Below, in pieces: positions 1-8,264 of a stretch of 26,110 nucleotides of DNA; position 1 is the stretch's first letter; each line of letters begins with the position of its first letter. The notes beneath the pieces are model-generated. The model searched no databases and had not been told where the DNA came from. It saw only the letters and a program-made list of their open reading frames with translations. The stretch comes from Actinomycetota bacterium (GTDB taxonomy: Bacteria; Actinomycetota; Coriobacteriia; Anaerosomatales; D1FN1-002): positions 1-26,110 of the forward strand of contig VAUM01000004.1 of assembly GCA_005774595.1 (NCBI GenBank), given 5' to 3'. Made by a program: the position numbers and the translations under genes.

Positions 1-412
1 GGCTTCTGACGGCACCACGACCTCGGTCCCGGTCACCCGCGACATCACGGGTATCACCGCGCCGCACCTGACCGTGACCAAGGTCGTCACCTCCGGCGAC
101 ACCACCGCGGTCGTCGGCTCATCGGTCGGCTACCGCATCACGGTCACCAACGACGGCCAGGCCGTCTCGGACGCCGTGACCGTCTCTGACACCTGGGACG
201 CGGGCGAGCTTTCGCTGTCCTCCTGCGCACCTGTCGCGGACGCCTCGGGCCCGGGCTTCGCCGACTTCGATCTGGGCACGCTGCGAGGCGGCCAGGCCGA
301 GACCATCGACGCCACGTTCACCGTGCTGGCCGACGGCACGGTGGGCAACACCGTGTCGGCTTCTGACGGCACCACGACCTCGGTCCCGGTCACCCGCGAC
401 ATCACGGGTATC
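1..412 (+). repeat. DUF11 direct repeat, 357-bp period
   Basis: Bases 1-55 are identical to bases 358-412. The period is 357 bp, exactly 119 codons, and encodes one DUF11 unit ending in TSVPVTRDITGI. Perfect nucleotide identity, including synonymous positions, points to recent duplication or gene conversion. More copies probably lie left of the window. Confidence 0.9.
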
Positions 413-3367
413 CCGGCTGCGGCCGCGCCGGTCGCCAATGACGACACCTACGCAGCCACGGAGGACGCCACGCTCACGGTCGCGGCTCCGGGCGTGTTGG
501 CCAACGACACGGATCCGAATGCCGACCCGCTCACCGCTTCGATCATCACGACGCCGACGCATGGCACGGTGACGCTGAACGCGGACGGCTCGTTCGTCTA
601 CGTTCCGGCGCCGGACTACTTCGGACCGGACAGCTTCACCTATCGCGCGTACGACGGCGGGATCTACTCGGATCCGGCGACCGTCACGATCACGATCGCC
701 AACGTCAACGACTCGCCGGTCGCGGCGGATGACGCCACCACGACGCCCGAGGACACCGCGGTCGCCATCGACCCGCTGTTCCTGCTCGCCAACGACACGG
801 ACATCGACGGCGACACCCTCTCCGTCGACTCCTTCACGCAACCGACCACGGGCACGATCGCGCTCGTCGCAGGCAAGCTGGTCTACACGCCGCCGGCGAA
901 CTACAACGGCGCAGTGACCTTCACGTATACCGTGTCCGACGGCCATGGCGGCACCGACACCGCGACGGTCACGATCACCGTGACCGCGGTCAACGACGCG
1001 CCGGTCGCCTCGGACGACACCACCACGACGCCCGAGGACACCCCGCTCGCGATCGAGCCCGCGTTCCTGATGTCCAACGACACCGACGTCGACGGAGACA
1101 CGCTGACGATCGTGTCGTTCACGCAACCGCTCCACGGAGTCGTCGTCGAGATCGGCGGCCGGTACGTGTACACGCCGGCGCCCGACTACAACGGCCCGGA
1201 CTCGTTCACCTACACCGTCTCGGACGGCCAGGGTGGCACCGACACGGCGACCGTCTTCCTGACCGTCACGGCGGAGAACGACCCGCCGGTCGCGGTGGCC
1301 GACAGCTATCCGGCCACCGAGGACACGACGCTCACGGTCGCGGCTCCCGGTGTGCTCGGCAACGACTCGGATCCGGACGGCGACCCGCTGTCCTCGGTGC
1401 TCGTGACCGACGTGGCGCATGGCACGCTGACGCTGAACGCCAACGGCGGCTTCACCTACGTGCCGGACGGCGACTACAACGGGCCCGACTCGTTCAGCTA
1501 CTACGCGACGGACGGCTTGGACGTCTCGCAGGTCGTGACGGTCACTATCGACGTCGCCGCCGTCAATGACGCACCGGTCGCCTCGGACGACACCACCACG
1601 ACCCCCGAGGACACCCCGATCGCCATCGACCCGGCCTTCTTGCTCGCCAACGACACCGACGCCGAGGGCGATACGCTCACGGTCGACTCCTTCACGCAGC
1701 CGACCACAGGAACGATCTCGCTCGTGGCGGGCAAGCTCGTCTTCACGCCGCCGGCGAACTACAACGGCACGGTCACGTTCACCTACACGGTCTCCGACGG
1801 TCACGGCGGCTTCGATACCGCGACCGTCACGGTGACCGTCACGGCCGTCAACGACGCTCCGGTCGCCGTGGCGAACGCATACACGCTCAACGAGGACACC
1901 ACGCTCACCGTCGCGGCCCCGGGCGTGCTGGGCAACGACACCGATCCGGACGGCGATCCGCTCACCGCGTCGCTGGTCTCGACCGTGAGCCACGGCACGC
2001 TGACGCTGAACGCGAACGGCGGCTTCACCTACCGGCCTGCCGTCGACTACTTCGGCGGCGACTCGTTCACCTATCGCGCATACGACGGGACCGCGTACTC
2101 CAACATCGTCACCGTCACCCTGACCGTGGCGCCGGTGAACGACGCTCCTCGCGCGGTCGACGACACGGCAAGCGTCTCCGAATTGTCCTCGGTCACGATC
2201 GACCCGGCGCGGCTGCTGCTCAACGACTCGGATGTCGACGGTGATCCGCTCACCTTTGTGTCGTACACGCAGCCCGCGCATGGCACGCTCGTGATGGTGG
2301 GCGGGCGGCTCGTCTACACGCCGGCCGTCGGCTTCAACGGGACCGACAGCTTCACGTACACCATCAGCGACGGCCGCGGCGGCACCGCCTCGGCGACGGT
2401 CGTGATCGCGGTCCGCGCGCTCGAGCGTCTCGCCGGCACCGACCGTATCCTGACGGCGATCGAGATCTCGGAGGAGAACTTCCCGGACGGCGCGCCTCGC
2501 GTCATCCTCGCGCGAGACGACGTCTTCGCCGACGCACTCGCATCGTCCGGCCTTGCCGGCGCGTACGATTGCCCGCTGTTGCTCACCAAGTCGCTCGACC
2601 TGTCCGACCCGACACGCGCCGAGATCGAGCGCCTGGGCTGCACGACGGTCACGGTGCTCGGCGGCGTGGGCGCGGTGGGCAGCGGCGTGGCGACCGAGAT
2701 CGACGTCGACATGGGCTTGGATACCGAACGTTTCGGTGGCGACACCCGCTACGACACCGCCGTGCTGATCGCCCAGCGCATCGAGCAGGTCGAGGGCCCG
2801 GCGTTCACGCACCAGTACTTCCTCGCGCGCGGCGACCTGTTCCCGGACGCGCTGGCGGTCTCGCCGATGGCATACACGCAGAAGATGCCGATCCTGCTCA
2901 CGTTGCCGACGGTGCTCAAGGACCCGACGCGTAGCTTCCTCGCGTCGCACGCGGCCCAGTTCGACGAGCAGTACATCTCCGGTGGCACCGCGGCGGTCTC
3001 CAACCCGGTCGGGGCCGCCGCGGCGGCGGCGTCCACGGCGGGCAGCACGCGTCTCGGCGGCATCAACCGCTACGAGACTGCGAAGATCGTGGCCGAGTAC
3101 GGCACGGATCCGTCACGCGACTGGGCGGACTGGGCCAATGTCGGCGTGGCGTCCGGCACGAACTTCCCGGACGCGCTCACCGGTGGCGTGGGCATGGGCT
3201 CGAAGCACGGCCTGCTGCTCATCACGCATCCGGCGACGCTCACGGACTTCACCGACCAGGCGCTTCGCGCGCACGCCGGCCAGATCCAGCACGCGTACAT
3301 CTTCGGCGGCAACGGGGCGCTGTCAACGGCCGTCGAGGCGGGAGTGGTGGCCGCGCTCGGGCTGTAG
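2..3367 (+). CDS. Giant cell-surface protein, 5' truncated: DUF11 repeat, seven cadherin-like repeats, three CWB2 repeats
   Basis: The reading frame is open to the left edge (first full codon at 2), so the true start and signal peptide lie outside; the GTG at 74 is an internal valine. 1121 residues are visible. In order they are the tail of one DUF11 domain and one complete DUF11 domain (to about nt 412), seven cadherin/VCBS-type repeats of about 95 residues (about nt 416-2425) with DPDGDPL-type acidic calcium-binding motifs and NDAPVA linkers, and three CWB2 repeats (about nt 2425-3367) marked by ERLAGTDR, ERFGGDTRYDTA and TRLGGINRYETA. CWB2 repeats are known to anchor proteins non-covalently to cell-wall polymers. 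I infer a long stalk or adhesin-like protein held at the wall by its C-terminus. The gene ends at TAG, 22 bases before a strong hairpin. Ligand and exact role are unknown. Confidence 0.93.
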   Translation, partial: ASDGTTTSVPVTRDITGITAPHLTVTKVVTSGDTTAVVGSSVGYRITVTNDGQAVSDAVTVSDTWDAGELSLSSCAPVADASGPGFADFDLGTLRGGQAETIDATFTVLADGTVGNTVSASDGTTTSVPVTRDITGIPAAAAPVANDDTYAATEDATLTVAAPGVLANDTDPNADPLTASIITTPTHGTVTLNADGSFVYVPAPDYFGPDSFTYRAYDGGIYSDPATVTITIANVNDSPVAADDATTTPEDTAVAIDPLFLLANDTDIDGDTLSVDSFTQPTTGTIALVAGKLVYTPPANYNGAVTFTYTVSDGHGGTDTATVTITVTAVNDAPVASDDTTTTPEDTPLAIEPAFLMSNDTDVDGDTLTIVSFTQPLHGVVVEIGGRYVYTPAPDYNGPDSFTYTVSDGQGGTDTATVFLTVTAENDPPVAVADSYPATEDTTLTVAAPGVLGNDSDPDGDPLSSVLVTDVAHGTLTLNANGGFTYVPDGDYNGPDSFSYYATDGLDVSQVVTVTIDVAAVNDAPVASDDTTTTPEDTPIAIDPAFLLANDTDAEGDTLTVDSFTQPTTGTISLVAGKLVFTPPANYNGTVTFTYTVSDGHGGFDTATVTVTVTAVNDAPVAVANAYTLNEDTTLTVAAPGVLGNDTDPDGDPLTASLVSTVSHGTLTLNANGGFTYRPAVDYFGGDSFTYRAYDGTAYSNIVTVTLTVAPVNDAPRAVDDTASVSELSSVTIDPARLLLNDSDVDGDPLTFVSYTQPAHGTLVMVGGRLVYTPAVGFNGTDSFTYTISDGRGGTASATVVIAVRALERLAGTDRILTAIEISEENFPDGAPRVILARDDVFADALASSGLAGAYDCPLLLTKSLDLSDPTRAEIERLGCTTVTVLGGVGAVGSGVATEIDVDMGLDTERFGGDTRYDTAVLIAQRIEQVEGPAFTHQYFLARGDLFPDALAVSPMAYTQKMPILLTLPTVLKDPTRSFLASHAAQFDEQYISGGTAAVSNPVGAAAAAASTAGSTRLGGINRYETAKIVAEYGTDPSRDWADWANVGVASGTNFPDALTGGVGMGSKHGLLLITHPATLTDFTDQALRAHAGQIQHAYIFGGNGALSTAVEAGVVAALGL
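416..2425 (+). repeat. Seven tandem cadherin-like coding repeats, two alternating subtypes
   Basis: The units are about 285-291 bp each. Type A units (1, 4, 6) carry the LTVAAPGVL motif followed by NDxDP(D/N)xDPL. Type B units (2, 3, 5, 7) carry an AIDPAFLL-like motif; 2, 3 and 5 also start with TTTPEDT. The order is A-B-B-A-B-A-B. Units 2 and 5 are closest, sharing a 25-bp identical stretch coding TPPANYNG and extended similarity around it. Unit 7 is the most divergent and abuts the wall-binding domain. Confidence 0.85.
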
Positions 3368-3388
3368 CGGCGGGAGCACATCCGACAT

Positions 3389-3422
3389 CGAGGGGGCGGG
3401 CGCGCGAGCGTCCGCCCCCTCG
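3389..3422. terminator. Bidirectional terminator-like hairpin between convergent genes
   Basis: There is a perfect 11-bp stem (CGAGGGGGCGG at 3389-3399 with CCGCCCCCTCG at 3412-3422) around a 12-nt loop, between the stop codons of the surface protein (+) and the histidine kinase (-). No U-tract follows on either strand, so it may act without the classic intrinsic mechanism. Confidence 0.7.
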
Positions 3423-3438
3423 TGCGCGTCGGGCCCGG

Positions 3439-5142
3439 CTACGCCTCGGAGTCATCCTCCGGCTCAGGGCAGCGTTCCGGCAGTGTGAGCGTGAAGACCG
3501 CCCCGCCGCCCGGCGCGTTGGCCGCGGTGACGTCGCCGCCGAGCATCCGCGCGTGATCGCGGGAGACCGCGAGCCCGAGGCCGGCGCCCTGGGGGAGGGC
3601 GCCGTCCGTGCGCTCGCCCTGACGGAACGCGTCGAAGATCAGCTCGTGCTCGCTCTCGGGGACTCCCGGGCCGGTGTCGCTGATGATGAACGCCACACCG
3701 TCGTCACGCGGCTCGAGCCGGGCACGGACCGTCCCCGAGTCGGTGAACTTCACGGCATTGCCGACGAGGTTGAGCAGTATCTGCCGGACCTTCCCCGCGT
3801 CCGTGACGAGCGAAGGCGCCGCGTCGGGCAGATCGAGTTCGAGGGCCAGGCCCTTCTCGGCAGCGGCGGGCCGCAGCGTCTCGACGGCGTCGGACAGCAG
3901 GTCGGCGCCGTCCACGGCGGCGAGCCGCACCCTCACGGTGCCCGCCTCGATCTTCGACAGGTCGAGCAACGCGTCCACCAGGCCGAGCAGGTGGGTGCCC
4001 GCACGGTGGATCATCTCCGCCTGGGAGCGCTGCTCGTCGGACAGCTCGCCGCTCATGCCCTGCGAAAGCAGGCTCGAGAAGCCGATGATCGAGTTGAGCG
4101 GCGTGCGCAGCTCGTGACTCATCCGTGCGAGGAAGTGGCTCTTCGCGTCGTTGGCCTCCGCGAGTTCCTGCGTGCGAGCTGCGATGAGGTCCTCCAGGCT
4201 GTGCCGGTGCGCTTCGAGTGCCTCGCGTGCCTCCGCGAGGTGCGTCGTGCGCTCGGATACCTGCCACCTGAGCAGCGCTATCCCTACGGCGGCGAGCAGC
4301 AGGAGTACGCCGATGCCGCCGAGCGCGGTGTAGATCCACGTCGGGGTCCTGACCACCGGTGGCGGCATCCAGTCTCCGAACGCCCGGTAGTACGGCGAGG
4401 CGGGCTCGGCGATCCAGGAGTCGAGGTGCCGGTCGACCGCGTCGAGGAGGTCGTGGTTCTTGCCCTCCGCGGTCGCGAAGAACAGCGGCACCGGGTTGAA
4501 GACGATCGGCGTCTTCTTCAGCCCCGACGTGGCGGCGAAGTAGTCGCCGAACAGGTGGTTGGCGATCGCGGCGTCCGCCGTGCCGCTACGGGCGGCCTCG
4601 AACGCCTCCGCGAGCGAGCCCACAGGCACCACGGTGATCTCGTAGCCGAATCCGTTCACGATCTGTGTGAACGCCGTCTGCTGGATCGAGCCATCGAGCA
4701 CCGCGACGCGCATGCCCTCGAGGTCGGTGAGTCGCTCGATCTGCACGTTCGCCGGCGTGTAGACGTACGACCAGCTCTGCACCACCGGTGTGGCGTGGAA
4801 GTCGTAGACCCTGTCCCTCTCGGCCGAGTACGCTACGTCCGGCATGAGATCGATCGTGCCGTCCTCGAGGTTCGCGAGGCACTTCGACCACTCGCCGGGG
4901 ACGTACTCGAGCGTCCAGCCCTCCTCCGTGGCCACGGATTCGAGCAGGTCGATGAAGATCCCGGACGGTGTGCCTTCCTCGTCCGTGAAGATCTTCGGCT
5001 CGTTCTCGTAGATGCCGACGCGGATGGTGCGAGGCGCGGCGAAGGCCGGGGTTGCGGCCGCGAGCACGAGCAGGGCCGCGGTGGCCACGCATCGCAGAGC
5101 GCCGCTGCGGACCGTCCCCGGATGGCGCGTGCCGGCGGTCAT
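3439..5142 (-). CDS. Membrane sensor histidine kinase with periplasmic solute-binding (SBP_bac_3) sensor domain
   Basis: 567 aa. The start is ATG at 5142 because GGGAGGA lies 5 bases upstream and a signal peptide begins there (residues 1-35, cleavage after AFA); the frame stays open upstream to 5283 but without these signals. Residues 38-265 form a family 3 periplasmic-binding-protein domain, opening with RTIRVGIYENEPKIF. One membrane helix covers about 268-291 and a coiled coil about 295-335. The HisKA domain has the phospho-acceptor His343 in SHELRTPLN. The HATPase domain has the N box (LLNLVGNAVKF, about 456), G1 (DTGPG, about 489), F box (FDAFRQ) and G2 (GAGLGL, about 519). It likely autophosphorylates in response to a small extracellular ligand. 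No response regulator gene is adjacent, so it is an orphan kinase in this window. Confidence 0.93.
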   Translation of the reverse strand: MTAGTRHPGTVRSGALRCVATAALLVLAAATPAFAAPRTIRVGIYENEPKIFTDEEGTPSGIFIDLLESVATEEGWTLEYVPGEWSKCLANLEDGTIDLMPDVAYSAERDRVYDFHATPVVQSWSYVYTPANVQIERLTDLEGMRVAVLDGSIQQTAFTQIVNGFGYEITVVPVGSLAEAFEAARSGTADAAIANHLFGDYFAATSGLKKTPIVFNPVPLFFATAEGKNHDLLDAVDRHLDSWIAEPASPYYRAFGDWMPPPVVRTPTWIYTALGGIGVLLLLAAVGIALLRWQVSERTTHLAEAREALEAHRHSLEDLIAARTQELAEANDAKSHFLARMSHELRTPLNSIIGFSSLLSQGMSGELSDEQRSQAEMIHRAGTHLLGLVDALLDLSKIEAGTVRVRLAAVDGADLLSDAVETLRPAAAEKGLALELDLPDAAPSLVTDAGKVRQILLNLVGNAVKFTDSGTVRARLEPRDDGVAFIISDTGPGVPESEHELIFDAFRQGERTDGALPQGAGLGLAVSRDHARMLGGDVTAANAPGGGAVFTLTLPERCPEPEDDSEA

Positions 5143-5179
5143 CCGTGTCCTCCCAGTCGCCGGAAGAGGTGCGACACGG

Positions 5180-5208
5180 ACGATACGCGCACTCAAGCCC
5201 CCACTCAA
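5180..5208 (-). promoter_or_regulatory. Candidate promoter of the histidine kinase gene
   Basis: On the minus strand, TTGAGT (5208-5203) is followed after exactly 17 bases by TATCGT (5185-5180), both close to housekeeping sigma consensus. Predicted transcription starts near 5173, giving a leader of about 30 nt that includes the GGGAGGA ribosome site. Confidence 0.6.
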
Positions 5209-5227
5209 CGCGACAGCCGACGGGTGG

Positions 5228-5256
5228 TTGTCGCAGCCCTGACCGCGTGGTACTCT
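5228..5256 (+). promoter_or_regulatory. Candidate promoter of initiator tRNA copy 1
   Basis: TTGTCG (5228-5233), a 17-base spacer, then TACTCT (5251-5256). The second tRNA copy has the same architecture at the same distance (TTGCGG-17-TACCAT). Predicted start is near 5263, the first base of the leader hairpin. Confidence 0.65.
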
Positions 5257-5262
5257 ACGGCT

Positions 5263-5276
5263 CCGCCGCGAGGCGG
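5263..5276 (+). other. Leader hairpin with GNRA-type loop upstream of initiator tRNA copy 1
   Basis: Stem CCGCC/GGCGG with tetraloop GCGA, starting 6 bases after the -10 box and ending 11 bases before the mature tRNA. The other tRNA copy has the same stem with loop GCAA, so the GNRA class is kept while the base changes. It probably forms at the 5' end of the precursor tRNA. Confidence 0.5.
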
Positions 5277-5287
5277 CAATCACATAC

Positions 5288-5364
<77 letters not shown>

Positions 5365-5373
5365 GAACATCAG

Positions 5374-5397
5374 ACAGGGTGCCGGCAGGTGCCCTGT
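5374..5397 (+). terminator. Terminator-like hairpin after initiator tRNA copy 1
   Basis: A 10-bp stem (ACAGGGTGCC/GGTGCCCTGT, with two wobble pairs) closes a GGCA loop 10 bases after the tRNA. It is followed by TCTCGTG, a poor U-tract, so termination may be incomplete and some transcripts could run on toward nuoA. Confidence 0.6.
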
Positions 5398-5728
5398 TCT
5401 CGTGTCCGGGTCCATGTGGTCCGCGTGGGGGCGGACCTTCAACAAGACCGCCACACACGACGGTCCGTCGTCTCAGCTCGTGCCAGCCAGTCCCTCGGTC
5501 TCCCCTCGCCGTGCGGCGTCTTGGCATGGCTGAGAAGCTGTGACCAGCCTGTTTGTGCTGCCACACCGCTCGCGCCCCGATTCCAGCCGTTCGCTGAGGC
5601 GTTGACACCACTCACCGGTCTCTCGGTTTCCCGGGAAGGTGAGCGCGGCGACGCGGGCGAATACCTTGCCTGCCGGGACGGGATCCTTTGTCGGAACCTC
5701 GGCTTGGCGGGGAAGTGGGTGAGGGAAC
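5398..5728 (+). other. Intergenic region upstream of the nuo operon; no gene seen
   Basis: No open frame here has convincing codon bias or a homologous motif. A perfect -35-like TTGACA is at 5602-5607, but no TAnnnT -10 lies 16-18 bases downstream, so the operon promoter is not firmly located. The region ends in the purine-rich ribosome site GAGGGAAC directly before the nuoA GTG. Confidence 0.5.
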
Positions 5729-6085
5729 GTGGAGCTGGCCGCTCTGCTCTTCACGGCGTTCTTGCTGGTGGGACTGCTGATAGCGGTCCTGTTGGTGAGC
5801 CTGCCGCGCAAGCTTGCACCGCGCGAGCCGGCGGTCGCGAAGTCCCGGCCGTACGAATGCGGCGAGATCCCGGTCGGACCACCCTGGATACGCTTCCGCG
5901 TCGCGTATTACATCTTCGCGCTGATCTTCGTCGTCTTCGACATCGAGGCGGTCTTCCTGTACCCGTGGGCTGTCATCTACCGCCAACTCGGCCTGTTCGG
6001 CCTGGTCGAGATGGCGATCTTCGTCGGCATCCTGGCGCTCGGACTGGCGTACGCGTGGCGCAAGGGGGTGCTGGAGTGGGTGTAG
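5729..6085 (+). CDS. nuoA: NADH-quinone oxidoreductase subunit A
   Basis: 118 aa, normal length. It starts at GTG just after GAGGGAAC. NuoA is a three-helix membrane subunit near the quinone channel. Helix 1 covers about residues 4-26. The conserved loop carries YECG (residues 42-45) and RFRVAYYIFALIFVVFDIEAVFL, the most recognisable NuoA segment, with acidic residues in helix 2. Helix 3 is in the last 30 residues. It is the first gene of the eleven-gene nuo operon and overlaps nuoB by 10 bases. Confidence 0.97.
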   Translation: MELAALLFTAFLLVGLLIAVLLVSLPRKLAPREPAVAKSRPYECGEIPVGPPWIRFRVAYYIFALIFVVFDIEAVFLYPWAVIYRQLGLFGLVEMAIFVGILALGLAYAWRKGVLEWV

Positions 6086-6582
6086 ACGAACAGTCGGGCG
6101 TGATCACCGGCCCGATAGGAAGCCTCATCGCCTGGGCGCGCGGCCGCTCTCTGTGGCCGCTGACGTTCGGGATAGCATGCTGCGCCATCGAGATGATGAC
6201 GTGCGGCTCGTCGCGCTACGACACCGACCGCTTCGGCATCTTCTTCCGAGGCTCTCCCCGCCAGTCCGACGTCATGATCGTGGCGGGCACGGTCACTCCG
6301 AAGATGGCCTCTCGCGTCCTGCGGCTCTACGAGCAGATGGCGTCGCCGAAGTACGTGGTCGCCATGGGATCGTGCGCGATCAGCGGAGGACCGTTCGCCG
6401 AAGGCTACAACGTCCTTCCCGGCGTCGACGGGATCGTCCCGGTCGACATCTACGTGCCCGGGTGTCCGCCGAGGCCGGAGGCGCTGATCAACGCGCTGAT
6501 CACCCTTCAGGACCGCATCATCGCGGGCGACCCGTCGGCCGCGCGGCTCGCGGCGCGCCATGCCGAAGGACCGTGCTCGTGA
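6076..6582 (+). CDS. nuoB: NADH-quinone oxidoreductase subunit B
   Basis: 168 aa. The chosen start is GTG at 6076, because AAGGGGG lies 7 bases upstream; the open frame reaches back to 5389 without support, and GTG at 6100 is an alternative. NuoB holds the terminal [4Fe-4S] cluster N2 that passes electrons to quinone. Its four ligands are visible: adjacent Cys35-Cys36 (ACCAIEMM), Cys100 (MGSCAISGG) and Cys130 (VPGCPPRPEAL). The gene overlaps nuoA by 10 bases and nuoCD by 4 (GTGA). Confidence 0.97.
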   Translation: MGVDEQSGVITGPIGSLIAWARGRSLWPLTFGIACCAIEMMTCGSSRYDTDRFGIFFRGSPRQSDVMIVAGTVTPKMASRVLRLYEQMASPKYVVAMGSCAISGGPFAEGYNVLPGVDGIVPVDIYVPGCPPRPEALINALITLQDRIIAGDPSAARLAARHAEGPCS

Positions 6583-8264
6583 GCGGGCCCGCGAGCGCCA
6601 CGCGCCCCGCGCTCGAGGGCATCCCCTCGGCGGATCCCACGGGGTCGATCGGGCCCGGCGGCATCGAGGCCTGTCTGGTCGGGCGCGAGGACCTCCTCGC
6701 GGTCGTCGGCGAGTTGCGCGAACGACGCGGCTTCCGCCACTTGTCGTGCCTGACGGCAGTGGACGGCGACGGCGGGCTCGAGATGGTCTACGTCCTCGCG
6801 CGCCGCGAGGATCACGTCCACGTCGCGATCAAGGTGCCGCTGCGCGACGGGTCGCTGGACGTGCCGTCGCTGTCGGCCGCCTGGCCGGGCGCCGAGTGGC
6901 TCGAGCGAGAGGTCTACGACCTGTTCGGCGTGACATTCAGCGGCCACCCGGACCTGCGCAGGATCGTTCTGAGCGAGGACTTCGTCGGGCACCCGCTGCG
7001 CAAGTCGTTCACGGTCGGCGCGAGGGGCTCCGGGAAGGAGGACAGCCTCGGGCCCGCGATGAGCGCGGCCATGTCGCCGGTGGCGGCAGTGCACGAAGCG
7101 CCTGTCGAGCGCGAAGCGCCGCGTCCCGGATCGCGGGTCGTGGGCGGCTACTCGGCGGACGGCCTGTTGCGCACCGAGCGCATCATCCTGAACATGGGCC
7201 CGCAGCACCCGAGCACGCACGGCGTGCTGCACCTGCTGCTGGCGCTCGAGGGCGAGATCGTCGTCGCGTCCGAGCCGTCGATCGGCTACCTGCACCGCTG
7301 CATCGAGAAGCTCTGCGAGTCCAGATCGTACAAGCAGTGCATCGCACTGATGGACCGGTGCGACTACGTGTCCGGCTTCAACACCGAGCTCGCGTATCTG
7401 CTGGCCGTCGAGGAATTGGCGGGGATCGAGGTCCCGCGCAAGGCCGAGTACATCCGCGTGCTGATGTGCGAGCTCGTGCGCTTCACGAGCCACCTGGTGT
7501 GGCTCGGCACCTACGGGCTCGACCTCGGCGCGCTCACTCCGTTCCTGTACTGCTTCCGGGAGCGCGAGGCCGTCCTCGACTTCTTCGAGGAGGTCACGGG
7601 TGGCCGGATGATGTTCAACTACTTCCGGCCCGGCGGTGTCAAGGACGACCTGCCGGCGGGCGCCGCCGGTCGCATGCTCGAGCTCCTGCGCGGCATGGAT
7701 GCCGCCGTGGACGAGTACGAGAGCCTGCTCACTCGCAACGAGATCTTCCTCGCGCGCACGAAGGGCGTGGGCTGGATGTCGCCGCGTGCCCTGGAGGAGT
7801 TCTGCGTGACCGGACCGATGGCGCGCGCCTCGGGTGTCGACTTCGACGTCAGGCGCGACGAACCGTACTCGGCGTACTCGGACTTCGACGTCCGCGTGCC
7901 CGTCGCCGAGGGCGGGGACTGCTTCGACCGCTACGCCGTGCGCGTGGCCGAGATGCGCGAGTCGGCGCGCATCGCCAGGCTCGCCTTGGAGGGCATGCCC
8001 GAGGGCCCGCACGTCGCCGAGGGCGTGCCCAGGACACTCAAGCCCCCGGCGGGTGAGGCGTACCGGCGCGTGGAGAGCCCGCGCGGCGAGCTCGGCGCGT
8101 ACGTGGTCAGCGACGGTTCGGCTCAGCCCTGGCGCATGAAGCTGCGCTCGCCAGCGCTGTCGAACCTGCACATCGTGCCGGCCACTCTCGCCGGCTGCAG
8201 GATCGGTGACGTCGTGGCGATCCTCGCCTCGGTCGACGTCGTTCTCGGGGAGATCGACCGATGA
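6579..8264 (+). CDS. nuoCD: Fused NADH-quinone oxidoreductase subunits C and D
   Basis: 561 aa. GTG at 6579 overlaps the nuoB stop and has GAAGGA 8 bases upstream. Residues about 20-150 are NuoC (30-kDa) with the signature EREVYDLFGVTFSGHPDLRR. A linker of roughly 50 residues, rich in Ala, Pro and charged residues, follows. From about residue 195 the rest is NuoD (49-kDa): RIILNMGPQHPSTHG with the quinone-site histidine, GYLHRCIEKL with the quinone-site tyrosine, and ESPRGELG and VAILASVD near the end. C-D fusion is known in E. coli. NuoD with NuoB forms the quinone-reduction site. The 4-base ATGA overlap with nuoH indicates translational coupling. Confidence 0.96.
   Translation: MSGPASATRPALEGIPSADPTGSIGPGGIEACLVGREDLLAVVGELRERRGFRHLSCLTAVDGDGGLEMVYVLARREDHVHVAIKVPLRDGSLDVPSLSAAWPGAEWLEREVYDLFGVTFSGHPDLRRIVLSEDFVGHPLRKSFTVGARGSGKEDSLGPAMSAAMSPVAAVHEAPVEREAPRPGSRVVGGYSADGLLRTERIILNMGPQHPSTHGVLHLLLALEGEIVVASEPSIGYLHRCIEKLCESRSYKQCIALMDRCDYVSGFNTELAYLLAVEELAGIEVPRKAEYIRVLMCELVRFTSHLVWLGTYGLDLGALTPFLYCFREREAVLDFFEEVTGGRMMFNYFRPGGVKDDLPAGAAGRMLELLRGMDAAVDEYESLLTRNEIFLARTKGVGWMSPRALEEFCVTGPMARASGVDFDVRRDEPYSAYSDFDVRVPVAEGGDCFDRYAVRVAEMRESARIARLALEGMPEGPHVAEGVPRTLKPPAGEAYRRVESPRGELGAYVVSDGSAQPWRMKLRSPALSNLHIVPATLAGCRIGDVVAILASVDVVLGEIDR

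Noticed and set aside
119..2950. 943-codon open frame on the minus strand opposite the surface protein
   Set aside because: It mirrors the repeat codons of the plus-strand gene; the translation is Arg/Val/Asp/Gly-rich with no domain. High GC and repeats leave few antisense stops.
5602..5607. TTGACA as the -35 of the nuo operon promoter
   Set aside because: No TAnnnT hexamer occurs 16-18 bases downstream, so a promoter call is not supported.
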